In this document: one piece after another, positions 24,963 through 33,614 of the stretch
How positions within the stretch are numbered: position 1 is the stretch's first letter
How the letters are laid out: each line of letters opens with the position of its first letter
Source: CAYWXK01 sp964462515
Lineage (GTDB): Bacteria > Planctomycetota > Phycisphaerae > Sedimentisphaerales > Anaerobacaceae
Assembly (NCBI GenBank): GCA_964462515.1
Contig: CAYWXK010000033.1
Location: forward strand, 1-43,210
Length of the DNA: 43,210 nucleotides
Reading direction: 5' to 3'
Program-made: the position numbers and the translations under genes
The notes under the pieces: model-generated
Databases searched by the model: none
What the model saw: the letters and a program-made list of their open reading frames with translations, nothing else
Told to the model about the DNA's origin: nothing

Positions 24963-26828
24963 ATGCAAGATGAAGGTAGTTATGTTGAGCTGGTCAAACT
25001 TGCTCAGCGAGGCGATAAGGAATCTTGGAACAGGTTAGCTGAGTGGGCAAGAAAACGTTTGTTTGAATACGTTTATCGCGCTACGTTAGCGGAGGATTTG
25101 ACGCAGGATATTATTCAGGAGACGATGATAGAGATGTTTAAGTTTCTGGAAAAATTGGAGAAGGCTGAAAGTTTCTGGCCGTGGCTTCGCAAAATCGCTG
25201 CCAACAAGATAAGCACTCATTACAGGCGCGAGCAACGTCGCAATTTACTGTCCAATAAGCAGACAAGCTATAAGGACTCGAATACCGATGCTTACAAGGG
25301 TCTGGCTGATATAGTGAGCAATGAGCTAAAAGGCATTGTCTTTGAGGCGATGAACCGGTTGAAACCCAAGCAACGGCATATATTGGTGCTGCGATGCTAT
25401 GAGCAAATGAAATATTCCCAAATAGCACGGGAGATGGGCTGCACCGAATTTGCGGCGCGGAGACTATTCTTTCGGGCCAAAAGAAGCATGGCAAAGCAAC
25501 TTTCACATCGTGGTCTGGGCAGGGGATATTTACTTGGTGCTTTAGTGTTATTCGGAAAAATGACGGCCACGAGTGAGGCGGCGGCTGCGAACATATCTAT
25601 ACCCGCTGCTACACTCAAAGTCGGTTTGCCGGCCTCTCTGGCGGCTCTTGCAGCGAGCAAAGCAGGAATCGCTGCCATTGTTACGGTCGCGGCAATCACA
25701 GCAGGCAAAATTGTGTATAACCCGGGTCCGATTGGGACGACTGCCCAATCGCAGGAATATAAGGCGGCTGAATTTTTTGATAATCAACCTGTTATGACAA
25801 CCAGCCAGGGTTCTGCTGAGCGCTGGTATTACTACCCCCCAAACTCTAATGGGGCTGTGATGGTCCAGATAAATTCTGAACAGGACAATGGTCAATCTTA
25901 CCGCCAATGGCTGCAAAATGAGCAGGCCAACTATTACAAACAGGGGAGCACAATTTATATAAACAACAGCCGTCTATGGATGGAAGACCTGTCCGTCTGG
26001 CGGCTGCCAACGGATAGCCCACAGTTCAATAATTTTCTTTCTATGGTTGAGGGGAAGAAAGCGGGTATGAGATATGTTCCCAATAATGGCAGCGGTTTGC
26101 TTGTCATCGCAAGGCAAGGCAATGGCACCGACAACTCGCAAATAACTCTCAAGTATGATGTTTCAGATGAGGAATATTTCCGCTACAAATGGCCTGCTGG
26201 TGCACAAATAATAGATAATCGTGATATGATGCACAAAAGGGGCTGGACATTCTTTAGGATTAGCGGACAAATTGACGGACAAAAAATCTCAGGGGAGGGA
26301 AGGACACCATTTGTTTATTCTGTCAGCGCGCAATATTACCCCTGGCTGCGATTGAGGGTAGGTGAGGAACTGTCAATCGAAGATAATGGTGTGGACTCTT
26401 ACGTATGTAATGCGAGCAAGGGCGTAGTTGCCTACTATGAGGGCGGCAGCTTTTTCAAAGGCCTGGGCAGACCCTGGATGGGTTTGCATACTATAGATAC
26501 TGTGCGTCGAGACACGGCGGAAATGAAACTGTGGTTTGAGACTAAGCCGAGGCAGGGTAAAGTCCAGATAGAGGTTGCTTTGACTAAAGGGCAGCCTCTG
26601 CTGGCATATACTATAGATATGGAAGCGGACGTCGTAGAGAAAGTGGCTTTTGTTTCGAAAAATGCAGCCAAAGGTGAGCTGATTTTTTCCTATCTCCAGG
26701 ATATTGATGTTGCTGAGAACGAATTTACACCGCCGGCCAGACAAAAATTCCAGCAGCCGCACCAAAGACAACCGGGCATCGGCTGGCTTCTGCGTTTGGG
26801 GCAGGGCGAATTAGAACGCTGGAGATGA
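24963..26828 (+). CDS. ECF-type sigma factor fused to membrane segment and extracytoplasmic domain
   Basis: 621 residues. Residues 1-180 are a sigma-70 family ECF factor: region 2 carries LTQDIIQETMIEMFKFLEKL and SFWPWLRKIAANKISTHYRR, and region 4 carries MNRLKPKQRHILVLRCYEQM and YSQIAREMGCTEFAARRLFF. Two hydrophobic stretches follow (about 187-200, YLLGALVLFG, and 219-250, Ala-rich, AAIVTVAAITAGKIVY). Residues 255-621 form a soluble domain with no family I recognise, rich in aromatic and charged residues. The layout suggests a sigma factor tethered to the membrane with a sensing domain outside. Such fused ECF factors are typical of planctomycetes. No anti-sigma gene is adjacent. No clear Shine-Dalgarno site precedes ATG 24963. 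It follows the pseudopilin gene by 153 bases. Confidence 0.8.
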   Translation: MQDEGSYVELVKLAQRGDKESWNRLAEWARKRLFEYVYRATLAEDLTQDIIQETMIEMFKFLEKLEKAESFWPWLRKIAANKISTHYRREQRRNLLSNKQTSYKDSNTDAYKGLADIVSNELKGIVFEAMNRLKPKQRHILVLRCYEQMKYSQIAREMGCTEFAARRLFFRAKRSMAKQLSHRGLGRGYLLGALVLFGKMTATSEAAAANISIPAATLKVGLPASLAALAASKAGIAAIVTVAAITAGKIVYNPGPIGTTAQSQEYKAAEFFDNQPVMTTSQGSAERWYYYPPNSNGAVMVQINSEQDNGQSYRQWLQNEQANYYKQGSTIYINNSRLWMEDLSVWRLPTDSPQFNNFLSMVEGKKAGMRYVPNNGSGLLVIARQGNGTDNSQITLKYDVSDEEYFRYKWPAGAQIIDNRDMMHKRGWTFFRISGQIDGQKISGEGRTPFVYSVSAQYYPWLRLRVGEELSIEDNGVDSYVCNASKGVVAYYEGGSFFKGLGRPWMGLHTIDTVRRDTAEMKLWFETKPRQGKVQIEVALTKGQPLLAYTIDMEADVVEKVAFVSKNAAKGELIFSYLQDIDVAENEFTPPARQKFQQPHQRQPGIGWLLRLGQGELERWR

Positions 26829-27021
26829 TATAATTCCCTTAGATTTTTGAGGGCGACCGCATACCGCTGGGTGTAAAGTAGCCTCTATCAACATACAAAG
26901 GTGAGTAGTTTCGCGCGGTTCTACGATCAACCTATGCGGCAGTGCTTAAGCAAAAGGCACTACTCGGGAATTTCAAGGTTGAGAGACCAATCTGGTGACA
27001 TTTAGCAGGAGTATATAAATA

Positions 27022-28155
27022 TCAGAGAACACAGTTACAACAGCCAATAGTGCTTTCCATATTCAGGCTCTTGAAGACTCGATGCTCTTCCATACATAAG
27101 CCGACACGCAAATAAGGTTGGAGCTTTTTGATTGTATCAATAAGGTATTTATAAACTTCGATTCGTAGTTTGAATGGGAATCGAATACGACCATCGTTAG
27201 ACTTTGTTTTCTCAAGCTGGTTTGAGATTGGATTGTTCTTACCTAATTTTCGCTCGGTAAGCTTCAGCGCACCGGAGTAACTGCAAATTTGGCCGAGTGT
27301 GATACGCTCCAGCGGCACCACCGTTAAAAGACTCTTCAAAAAATTGGCATATATGTTTTGCCAGCTGGCGACCGGAATGATTGGCATAATTACGGCACGC
27401 AATGGATAACCTGCTTCCAGACACTTTCGCATTGCTGCGATTCTTTCTTCAGATGAAGGAACATTTTTCTCGAAAGCACGACTAATTTCAGGTGGATTCA
27501 GACTCCACGAGAGAACCGTTCGCCCTTGATGATTAAGGTCGAGCAGATTTTCGACATTGGCACTTTTGGTCAATAAGATTAGCTTGGCCGGTTTTTGCCG
27601 AGCAAAAATTGGAATCATTATGCGGGAATAACCGGTAAGGGGGTCTAATGCTAATGCATCCTGGAGTTTTCCCAAATAAAAAGCAGCAGGTTCGGTTAGC
27701 TGCGACGTAACCCTATCAATTTGATTGAGGATTTGCGACAGATTCAAAAAGATTTTTACCGTTGGCGAATATTTTACGCCGGGCGTACCAGCCAGATAGC
27801 AGTATTGACAATCGTATGGGCAGAAACCGTATGGTGAAAAATGCCAGTAATTCGGGCAGGCGTTGCAGTCCTCATCGCTGTAGCGCAGGGCGCTTTTATG
27901 TATCCCAAAAACCAAAGTTTTTTTGCCCTGATAATGCTGCGTCAGGAAATCACAGCTATAGAGCTCAACGCGATTGTGGGACGAATCAAGCCTCTCAATA
28001 ACCTGCGTATCAGGATACACAGAACAAACTGCTTTTATCAGCTCCCGCTGCTTCTGGCCTTCGTAACTACCTTTAGTTATTACAATTCTATCAGGATTGA
28101 AATGTGGAGCTTGTCTCGGTTGATATTCTGGGTATAAGTTTTCTCTAAAAAGCAT
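27022..28155 (-). CDS. SPL-family radical SAM protein (spore photoproduct lyase-like)
   Basis: 377 residues. The radical SAM cluster motif is GFCPYDCQYCYLAGTPG near residue 112-128 (CX3CX2C), which binds a 4Fe-4S cluster and SAM. It is preceded by CNACPNYWHFSPYG and followed by YLGKLQDALALDPLTGYSR, KLILLTKSANVENLL and LSWSLNPPEISRAFE, the order seen in spore photoproduct lyase and its non-spore relatives. The true enzyme repairs the thymine dimer of spores. Planctomycetes do not sporulate, so a different DNA- or nucleotide-linked role is likely. The last residues CCNCVL are Cys-rich. ATG 28155 has only a weak upstream site. It faces the sigma-factor gene convergently and appears to be monocistronic. 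Confidence 0.75.
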   Translation of the reverse strand: MLFRENLYPEYQPRQAPHFNPDRIVITKGSYEGQKQRELIKAVCSVYPDTQVIERLDSSHNRVELYSCDFLTQHYQGKKTLVFGIHKSALRYSDEDCNACPNYWHFSPYGFCPYDCQYCYLAGTPGVKYSPTVKIFLNLSQILNQIDRVTSQLTEPAAFYLGKLQDALALDPLTGYSRIMIPIFARQKPAKLILLTKSANVENLLDLNHQGRTVLSWSLNPPEISRAFEKNVPSSEERIAAMRKCLEAGYPLRAVIMPIIPVASWQNIYANFLKSLLTVVPLERITLGQICSYSGALKLTERKLGKNNPISNQLEKTKSNDGRIRFPFKLRIEVYKYLIDTIKKLQPYLRVGLCMEEHRVFKSLNMESTIGCCNCVL

Positions 28156-28523
28156 GTTTTACTGTCAGCTCTCGCTTCTTATTCACGTAATAGGGCTGGG
28201 TTCATCTTCTCAATTACCGATACCACCAATTGGATGTCAAATTCCCAATCTTGCTGCATTTTATATCCTCTCAGGGCAGAACAGTCAAGCAAGATTCCCC
28301 TCTTAATCCCAAGGATTGTGGTTGGCCATTTCTGGCACAAAAGAACGTGGTTCCAGCGGCTGGAAAACCACAATAATTTTAGGCATAGAAAATATTGCCA
28401 TATTTTTTGAGTTTGTTATATTTGTGGGCAGGTATTGCAAAATCGCCCGTAGCAGATTAGAGTATTATAGACCGGCCCGCAGCTCGGTGCGGGTTTATTA
28501 GCTGGAATCGAAAGGAGATTGTT
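28156..28523 (+). other. intergenic region before the beta-propeller gene
   Basis: 368 bases between divergent genes. A 64-codon frame on the minus strand (28179-28373) has no start signal or family resemblance. A hairpin CCCGCA-GCTCGG-TGCGGG (28476-28493) lies in the probable leader of the next gene. TTGCAA-17-TAGAGT near 28436 is a weak promoter candidate. Confidence 0.4.
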
Positions 28524-29753
28524 ATGAAAAATGCAAATCGTTCGAGTATCGTAATGGTGGGTTGTGTGATTCTGATAAGCGCAGCCTGCGTCTTCGCGCA
28601 GGATTGGGCACAGTGGCGAGGACCCAGCCGCGATGGGAAGATAAGCGGGTTCACCGCGCCCCAGAAATGGCCAGGCGAGCTGACGCAAAAGTGGAGAGTT
28701 ACCGTGGGACAAGGTGACGCCACGCCTGCTCTGGTGGGCGACAAGCTCTATGTATTCACACGGCAGGGCGAGGAAGAAGTTACCCTGTGCCTGGATGCAG
28801 GCACAGGAAAAGAAATTTGGCGGGACAAATACGCAGCGCAGGCCGTAACCGGTGCCGCCGCCCGGCACCCGGGGCCCAGAAGCTCGCCAATAGTAGCGAA
28901 CGGAAAGGTTGTAACTATGGGTGTAGGCGGAGTTCTCTCTTGCATAGACGCTGCCGCGGGCAAGGTTGTGTGGCGTAAAGACCTCTTCCCCAAGGTCGTG
29001 CCCCAGTTCTTCACGGGTATGTCGCCTATCATTGTCGATGGTATGTGCATCGCACACCTCGGCGGAAAGGACAATGGGGCGGTCATTGCATTCGACCTGG
29101 CTACCGGCAACGAGAAGTGGAAATGGGCCGGCGATGGCCCGGCATATAGCTCGCCTGTCCCGATGACTGTGGAAGGCATAAAGCAAGTTGTAGTGCTGAC
29201 GGAAAAGAACCTCGTGGGCATCGGTGTGGCTGATGGAAAACTTTTGTGGCAGGTTGCAACCCCGCTACAGAAAATGTCTCAGAACGCCCCGACGCCGATA
29301 GTCGATGGGCAGACAGTGATTATCACCGGGCAGGGCACGGGCACCAAGGCCGTGAAGATAGAAAAGCAAGGCGATGGTTTTGTGGCCAAGGATGTCTGGA
29401 GCAACGCCGATATCGGTACGCAATTTAACACGCCGGTATTAAAGGATGGGTTGCTTTTCGGCCTGTCCAACCGCGGCAACCTGTATTGTCTTGATACCAC
29501 CAAGAACGGCCAGACGGTCTGGACCGACACAAATAGTCACGGCAATTTCGGCGCCATTCTCGATGCCGGTTCTTGTCTTCTGGTTTTACCCGAGAAGTCC
29601 GGATTGATAGTCTTCAAACCCGACGGCAAAGAATACGCTCAAATCGCGCAATACAAGGTCTCCGATACACCGACCTACGCGCATCCGGTAGTATCAGGCA
29701 GCCGTATCTTTATCAAAGACCAGGAAACCGTAGCGATGTTCACGATTGAATAA
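28524..29753 (+). CDS. exported PQQ-type (BamB-like) beta-propeller protein
   Basis: 409 residues; ATG 28524 follows AAAGGAG (28510-28516). The signal peptide ends near ACVFAQDWAQW. The mature start QDWAQWRGPSRDGKI is the opening commonly seen in planctomycete PQQ-binding-like repeat proteins. Blades repeat the pattern A.DA.TGK..W: LCLDAGTGKEIWRDKY, SCIDAAAGKVVWRKDL, IAFDLATGNEKWKW, GVADGKLLWQV and LYCLDTTKNGQTVW. The fold is a beta-propeller of about seven or eight blades. No dehydrogenase catalytic residues can be assigned, so it may be a scaffold or binding protein of the periplasm. It stands alone: the next gene is 283 bases away. Confidence 0.83.
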   Translation: MKNANRSSIVMVGCVILISAACVFAQDWAQWRGPSRDGKISGFTAPQKWPGELTQKWRVTVGQGDATPALVGDKLYVFTRQGEEEVTLCLDAGTGKEIWRDKYAAQAVTGAAARHPGPRSSPIVANGKVVTMGVGGVLSCIDAAAGKVVWRKDLFPKVVPQFFTGMSPIIVDGMCIAHLGGKDNGAVIAFDLATGNEKWKWAGDGPAYSSPVPMTVEGIKQVVVLTEKNLVGIGVADGKLLWQVATPLQKMSQNAPTPIVDGQTVIITGQGTGTKAVKIEKQGDGFVAKDVWSNADIGTQFNTPVLKDGLLFGLSNRGNLYCLDTTKNGQTVWTDTNSHGNFGAILDAGSCLLVLPEKSGLIVFKPDGKEYAQIAQYKVSDTPTYAHPVVSGSRIFIKDQETVAMFTIE

Positions 29754-29917
29754 AGCAGCCGATATGCCTGATAAGTTTAGCTGAATTGACAAAATTTCAA
29801 GGCAAAGAGAGGACAGTCAACCGGCAGCAATTCAAGCCGAGCTGGGTGGACGCATTAGAAACTGTTGACGGATATATTCCGGCGATAACCTTGCAGAACT
29901 GATTGTAAATCGGGTTT

Positions 29918-29938
29918 TGCGCAATTATTTATTGTGCA
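29918..29938. promoter_or_regulatory. possible operator-like inverted repeat
   Basis: TGCGCAAT-TATTT-ATTGTGCA, seven of eight bases paired, about 100 bases upstream of the 30037 gene. It could be a protein-binding site or chance in A/T-rich DNA. Confidence 0.25.
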
Positions 29939-30036
29939 GTTATGCAATAAAAAACGTCCTTAATGCGTCTTATTCATTAAAGTGGTTTTTAAGTGACTTA
30001 ACATTATTAACACCGTTTTAGAGAAAGGAGTTTTGT

Positions 30037-30594
30037 ATGAGTGGACGAAAAATGGTCTTTATCCTTGCGGTCGCTTGCCTTGTAGGTGTGGTATTGACAG
30101 GCCTGTCGCTATCACAACAAGCACCCGGCCAACCACCCGGCCAGCGCGGGCAAAGAAGGGGCGACCCTAATATGCCGCGAGACCCCGAGCAGATGCAAAA
30201 GATGATGATGGAACGCCAGATGACAAGGATTAAAGAGTCACTTCAACCAACTGAGGGAGAATGGACGGCTCTTGAGCCGAAAGTTACGAAGGTGCTGACT
30301 CTATCCCGTCAGACCAGCGGTATGGGAATGGGTTTTGGTATGGGAACGTTCAGACGTCCCGGCGGGCAAGGTCCTGAACCCCCCCAGACGCCGGTAGCTA
30401 AGGTTACCGAAGAGCTCCGAACGGCTCTGGAAAACAAGGAGGCAAAGCCGGAAGAAGTCAAAGCGAAGCTGACAGCCCTGCGAGAGGCCAAAGAGAAGGC
30501 CAAGCAGGAATTGCTCAAGGCACAAAAGGAGCTTGCTAAGGGATTGGCCCCTCGTCAGGAAGCTCAATTAGTATTGATGGGAATACTTGACTAA
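30037..30594 (+). CDS. small exported Gln/Met/Pro-rich protein of unknown function
   Basis: 185 residues; ATG 30037 follows AGAAAGGAG. An N-terminal hydrophobic segment (residues 6-25) ends at LSLSQQAPGQ, which looks like a cleavable signal. Next come a Pro/Gly/Gln/Arg stretch (28-48), a Met-rich helix (EQMQKMMMERQMTRIKESL), a Gly/Met patch (SGMGMGFGMGTF) and a C-terminal Lys/Glu/Ala-rich helix likely to form a coiled coil (KVTEELRTALENKEAKPEEV onward). The Met-rich helical layout resembles periplasmic Spy/CpxP-like or LTXXQ proteins in general character, but no LTxxQ motif is seen. I do not assign a function. Confidence 0.65.
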   Translation: MSGRKMVFILAVACLVGVVLTGLSLSQQAPGQPPGQRGQRRGDPNMPRDPEQMQKMMMERQMTRIKESLQPTEGEWTALEPKVTKVLTLSRQTSGMGMGFGMGTFRRPGGQGPEPPQTPVAKVTEELRTALENKEAKPEEVKAKLTALREAKEKAKQELLKAQKELAKGLAPRQEAQLVLMGILD

Positions 30595-30646
30595 ATAAAA
30601 AAGCTGCTGTTCCGTAACAACTCAAGTATTAGATTTAATTGCAAGG

Positions 30647-30700
30647 CCCCCGCGTCTTCCCCCGCAGCTTTCTGTGAAAGCAGAAGTGGGGGAGCGGGGG
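30647..30700 (+). repeat. GC-rich inverted repeat
   Basis: CCCCCGC (30647-30653) pairs with GCGGGGG (30694-30700), an inner CCCCC with GGGGG, and the centre GCTTTC-TGT-GAAAGC closes the hairpin. It stands 53 bases after the previous stop and could end transcription or be a REP-like unit. Confidence 0.5.
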
Positions 30701-30819
30701 TGCAGCAATTATTTACCATAAAAGTTAAAAAAACTCTTGCATACCTGCGTGACGAGGTTAAAATACAACGAAAAGCGGATAGAAAGTCATAACTGGCTTA
30801 AAATGAAAGGAGTCACGCA

Positions 30820-31017
30820 ATGGCAAAGAAAAAGAAACTCCTTAAGGGGCTGTGGGCGAAAAAAGAGTTGAACATCCTCAAGAAACTTTTTCCTGCAACG
30901 CCCACCGCCAAAATAGCTGCCAAACTCGGCCGACAAACCGAGGCAGTAAAAAAGAAAGCCTCCAGAATGGGACTTTGCAAATCCAAGAAATACCTTAAGT
31001 CACTCGGCAGAGCATAA
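30820..31017 (+). CDS. 65-residue basic protein with Myb/SANT- or HTH-like fold
   Basis: ATG 30820 follows AAAGGAGT at good spacing, so this small frame is probably real. The sequence is very Lys-rich. WAKKELNILKKLFPATPTAK is followed by IAAKLGRQTEAVKKKASRMG, which has the shape of three helices where the last lies in DNA (compare W..eE...L..l......IA..LgRs..aV..ka). This resembles short Myb/SANT-like DNA-binding modules of bacteria. It might be a small nucleoid or regulatory protein. The upstream region has TTGCAT and an A/T-rich stretch at plausible promoter spacing. Confidence 0.7.
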   Translation: MAKKKKLLKGLWAKKELNILKKLFPATPTAKIAAKLGRQTEAVKKKASRMGLCKSKKYLKSLGRA

Positions 31018-31077
31018 TTTGCAAAGCAGTTTTTTGAGAATTAAAAGGCGCATTGTGACCACCCTAGTTATAGGGAT

Positions 31078-31113
31078 AAGGAACGTTTAGTTTCGCCCGG
31101 AAGCAGTTCCTTT
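31078..31113 (+). terminator. possible terminator hairpin
   Basis: AAGGAAC (31078-31084) pairs with GTTCCTT (31106-31112), with an inner TTTCGCCCGGAA hairpin and a T-rich follow-on. It lies between the 65-residue protein gene and the trpS promoter. Confidence 0.35.
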
Positions 31114-31167
31114 ATTCTCATAGTGCACCAGCTAAATGCCCTCTCGGCAATTCCCAATTCTAAATTC

Positions 31168-31196
31168 TTGACATTTCGCCGCTAAATCGCTATTCT
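31168..31196 (+). promoter_or_regulatory. sigma-70-type promoter of the trpS operon
   Basis: Perfect TTGACA (31168-31173), a 17-base spacer and TATTCT (31191-31196), about 85 bases before trpS. Confidence 0.7.
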
Positions 31197-31279
31197 AATT
31201 CCGTAGTTTTACGTTTTTGGTTTTTATCCGCTTTATGTGTGGCGGATTAACTTTTTAGTTTTTTATTACGGAGTTTAAC

Positions 31280-32245
31280 TTGAGAGTTCTTTCAGGCATA
31301 CAGCCGTCTGGCCGGCTTCACATAGGAAACTATTTCGGTGCGATGCGCCAGCATCTTCAGCTTCAGGCTGAGCACGATTGTTTTTACTTCATCGCCGACT
31401 TCCACGCCCTTACCAGCAACCCCTCCCCGGCCGATATTGCCAGGTACACCCTCGATGTCACGATGGACTATATCGCCCTCGGCCTCGATACACAGAGGAC
31501 CGTCTTTTGGCGCCAATCCGATGTACCCGAGGTTACCGAATTAACCTGGCTCCTTTCCTGCATAACCCCGATGGGACTGCTGCAGCGCTGCGTCAGCTTC
31601 AAGGATAAAGTCGCTCAAGGACTCAGCCCTAATCATGGCCTGTTTGCCTATCCCGTCCTCCAGGCCGCCGATATCCTGATTTACAAATCCGATTTAGTCC
31701 CCGTAGGCGCCGACCAGAAGCAGCACATCGAGGTCACCCGTGACATCGCTGTCCGTTTCAACAATGCCTATGGCGAAATATTCACTATCCCCCAGGAATA
31801 TATCATCGAATCCGTGGCCGTCGTCCCCGGCACGGATGGCCAAAAAATGAGTAAAAGCTATGGAAACACCATTGAAATTTTCGAGTCTAAAGACAGCATT
31901 AGAAAAAAAGTTATGCGCATCGTTACCGACTCTACGCCGGTCGAGCAGCCCAAAGACCCTAACAAATGCAGCGTATTTGCACTGTTAAAACTTATCGCTT
32001 CCCCGCAGGAATTAGCCGAGTGGGAAAATAGATACCGAACTGGCGGTATGGGCTACAGCGAAGTGAAAAGTCGCCTCGCCGAGCTGTTGATAGATTACTT
32101 CGGGCTGTTCCGCCAAAAAAGGGCCGAGCTTGAAAACAATATCGACTATGTCAAAGAAGTCCTTGCTGACGGCGCCAGGCGAGCAAAGTCCGTCGCTTCT
32201 AAAACGCTCGCCGACGCCCGAAAAGCTATAGGATTGGAGCTTTAA
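31280..32245 (+). CDS. trpS: tryptophanyl-tRNA synthetase
   Basis: 321 residues, normal for bacterial TrpRS, a class I enzyme that charges tRNA-Trp with ATP. The HIGH-type signature reads RLHIGNYFGAMRQ (HIGN at residues 14-17) and the KMSKS loop is intact at about 189-193 (GQKMSKSYGNTIEI). PVGADQKQHIEVTRDIA is the expected tryptophan/ATP pocket region. The start is TTG 31280 with GGAG six bases upstream; no ATG is near, and MRVLSGIQPSGRLHIG begins exactly as other TrpRS proteins do. First gene of a tight three-gene operon with DUF2007 and scpA. Confidence 0.96.
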   Translation: MRVLSGIQPSGRLHIGNYFGAMRQHLQLQAEHDCFYFIADFHALTSNPSPADIARYTLDVTMDYIALGLDTQRTVFWRQSDVPEVTELTWLLSCITPMGLLQRCVSFKDKVAQGLSPNHGLFAYPVLQAADILIYKSDLVPVGADQKQHIEVTRDIAVRFNNAYGEIFTIPQEYIIESVAVVPGTDGQKMSKSYGNTIEIFESKDSIRKKVMRIVTDSTPVEQPKDPNKCSVFALLKLIASPQELAEWENRYRTGGMGYSEVKSRLAELLIDYFGLFRQKRAELENNIDYVKEVLADGARRAKSVASKTLADARKAIGLEL

Positions 32246-32247
32246 CC

Positions 32248-32508
32248 ATGCCCGATGAACTTATTACAATAGCGCAATTCGCCGACTCCTGCGAAGCCAA
32301 TTTAGCAAAACAGCTCTTAGCTGATTTCGGAATTGAGGCGGTTGTGACAGGCGAGAACTTCGCAAATCTCTACCCGGCTCTGCCTTTGCAGCTTGCGAAA
32401 CTGCAGGTGCGTGAAAGTCAAAGCCAACAGGCCCGGGAGATTCTCGAATCTCATGAAACGCAGGAGAGCGCGCAGGACGATATGAAAGAGGATATACAGG
32501 AGGATTAG
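32248..32508 (+). CDS. DUF2007 domain protein
   Basis: 86 residues starting 3 bases after the trpS stop. The fold pattern ELITIAQFADSCEANLAKQL then IEAVVTGEN, a central pair of strands and LQVRESQSQQAREILE matches DUF2007 (putative signal-transducing or metal-binding small domain). The tail is acidic. It is translationally coupled to its neighbours: its stop directly abuts the TTG of scpA. The molecular role is unknown. Confidence 0.75.
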   Translation: MPDELITIAQFADSCEANLAKQLLADFGIEAVVTGENFANLYPALPLQLAKLQVRESQSQQAREILESHETQESAQDDMKEDIQED

Positions 32509-33507
32509 TTGACCGATTATCGCGTAAATCTCGACATATTTGCAGGTCCTTTGGACCTGCTTTTGTATCTGGTCCGCAAGGAAGAGGTCGATATTTACGA
32601 TATCCCTATCGCCCAGATAACGGACCAGTATATCCGCTACATCGAAATGCTAAAAAATCTTGACATCGACCTGGCCGCCGACTTTTTGGTAATGGCTGCA
32701 ACGCTTATGCAGATAAAGTCCGTAATGCTCCTTCCCAGAGCAGACCTCCAGCTTCAATCTGTTGGCCTCGAAGACCCTCGTGCTCAGCTTATTCGCCAGC
32801 TTCTCGAATATAAAAAGTTCAAAGACGCCGCCAATCTGCTGGCTGCTGCCGCTGATAGCTGGATGGAGCGATTTGCCCGCCCGCCCGCCATCATCGACCG
32901 ATTGAGCACGGACTCCGAACCTCAAATCGACCTCGAACAGGTCAGCGTCTGGGACATCCTCGAAGCCTTTGACTCTTTATGTAAAGCCACCGGCGCCAGC
33001 ATCAAATTGCAGCATATTAAGGACGACACGCCTATCGATTTGTATCAAATCGAGATTCTGCACCGCCTCCAGACAGAAGGCCCGCTGACTTTCGAGCGAC
33101 TCTTCGACCGTCCTGCCGGCCGCATCATAATGATTGGCCTATTTTTGGCGCTTCTGGAGCTGATTCGTGAAAAATTGGTCTGGGCCGAGCAGCCGGCGCT
33201 TTCATCCTCCATATATTTGCGCCCCCTGACCAATGAGTCTCCTGAGCAGGCCGTCCGAAACGCCATCCTGGCCATCGCTGAGGCCGAGGCTAAAAATGCC
33301 GTTCCTGCCCCGATACCTATTTCCCAGCTACCTGCGGAAGCCAAACCGGCAGTTGCTCTCGACGTCCCAAAGCAGCCCGCCGAAAAGCAGGCTGCAGCCG
33401 AACCCATCCCAATCTGCGAGCTGCCTCCGAAAGAATCTATACCTGCACCCGCCTTCCAGCAGCAAGAGCTACTGCCTGCCGAAGAACCAAAACATCAAGA
33501 AAATTAG
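32509..33507 (+). CDS. scpA: segregation and condensation protein A
   Basis: 332 residues. ScpA is the kleisin of the bacterial SMC-ScpAB complex that compacts and separates chromosomes. The N terminus YRVNLDIFAGPLDLLLYLVR is the SMC-neck binding part, followed by EEVDIYDIPIAQITDQYIRY and DFLVMAATLMQIKSVMLLP. The C-terminal winged helix is seen as LTFERLFDRPAGRI and FLALLELIREKLVWAEQ near residues 190-230. Residues 262-332 are an extra Pro/Ala/Gln-rich tail with a loose repeat (PIPISQLP, PIPICELP) absent from typical 250-residue ScpA. TTG start at 32509 after GGAGG. No scpB follows, since trxA has its own promoter. Confidence 0.92.
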   Translation: MTDYRVNLDIFAGPLDLLLYLVRKEEVDIYDIPIAQITDQYIRYIEMLKNLDIDLAADFLVMAATLMQIKSVMLLPRADLQLQSVGLEDPRAQLIRQLLEYKKFKDAANLLAAAADSWMERFARPPAIIDRLSTDSEPQIDLEQVSVWDILEAFDSLCKATGASIKLQHIKDDTPIDLYQIEILHRLQTEGPLTFERLFDRPAGRIIMIGLFLALLELIREKLVWAEQPALSSSIYLRPLTNESPEQAVRNAILAIAEAEAKNAVPAPIPISQLPAEAKPAVALDVPKQPAEKQAAAEPIPICELPPKESIPAPAFQQQELLPAEEPKHQEN

Positions 33508-33510
33508 TGT

Positions 33511-33539
33511 TTGACAAACCCCTGCCTCATTACTAAAAT
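33511..33539 (+). promoter_or_regulatory. sigma-70-type promoter of trxA
   Basis: Perfect TTGACA (33511-33516), 17 bases, TAAAAT (33534-33539). It begins 4 bases after the scpA stop and lies about 75 bases before trxA. Confidence 0.7.
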
Positions 33540-33614
33540 TCTATTGTTTTATTAAAAGTTTGCAGACCCCTATTTTGCAGCTTCCGCAAGCAGGAACTCT
33601 GATAAGGTAAGGTA

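Noticed and set aside
28416..29186. 256-codon minus-strand frame over the PQQ-type gene start
   Set aside because: Shadow of the real gene; it lacks a start site and crosses its promoter region.
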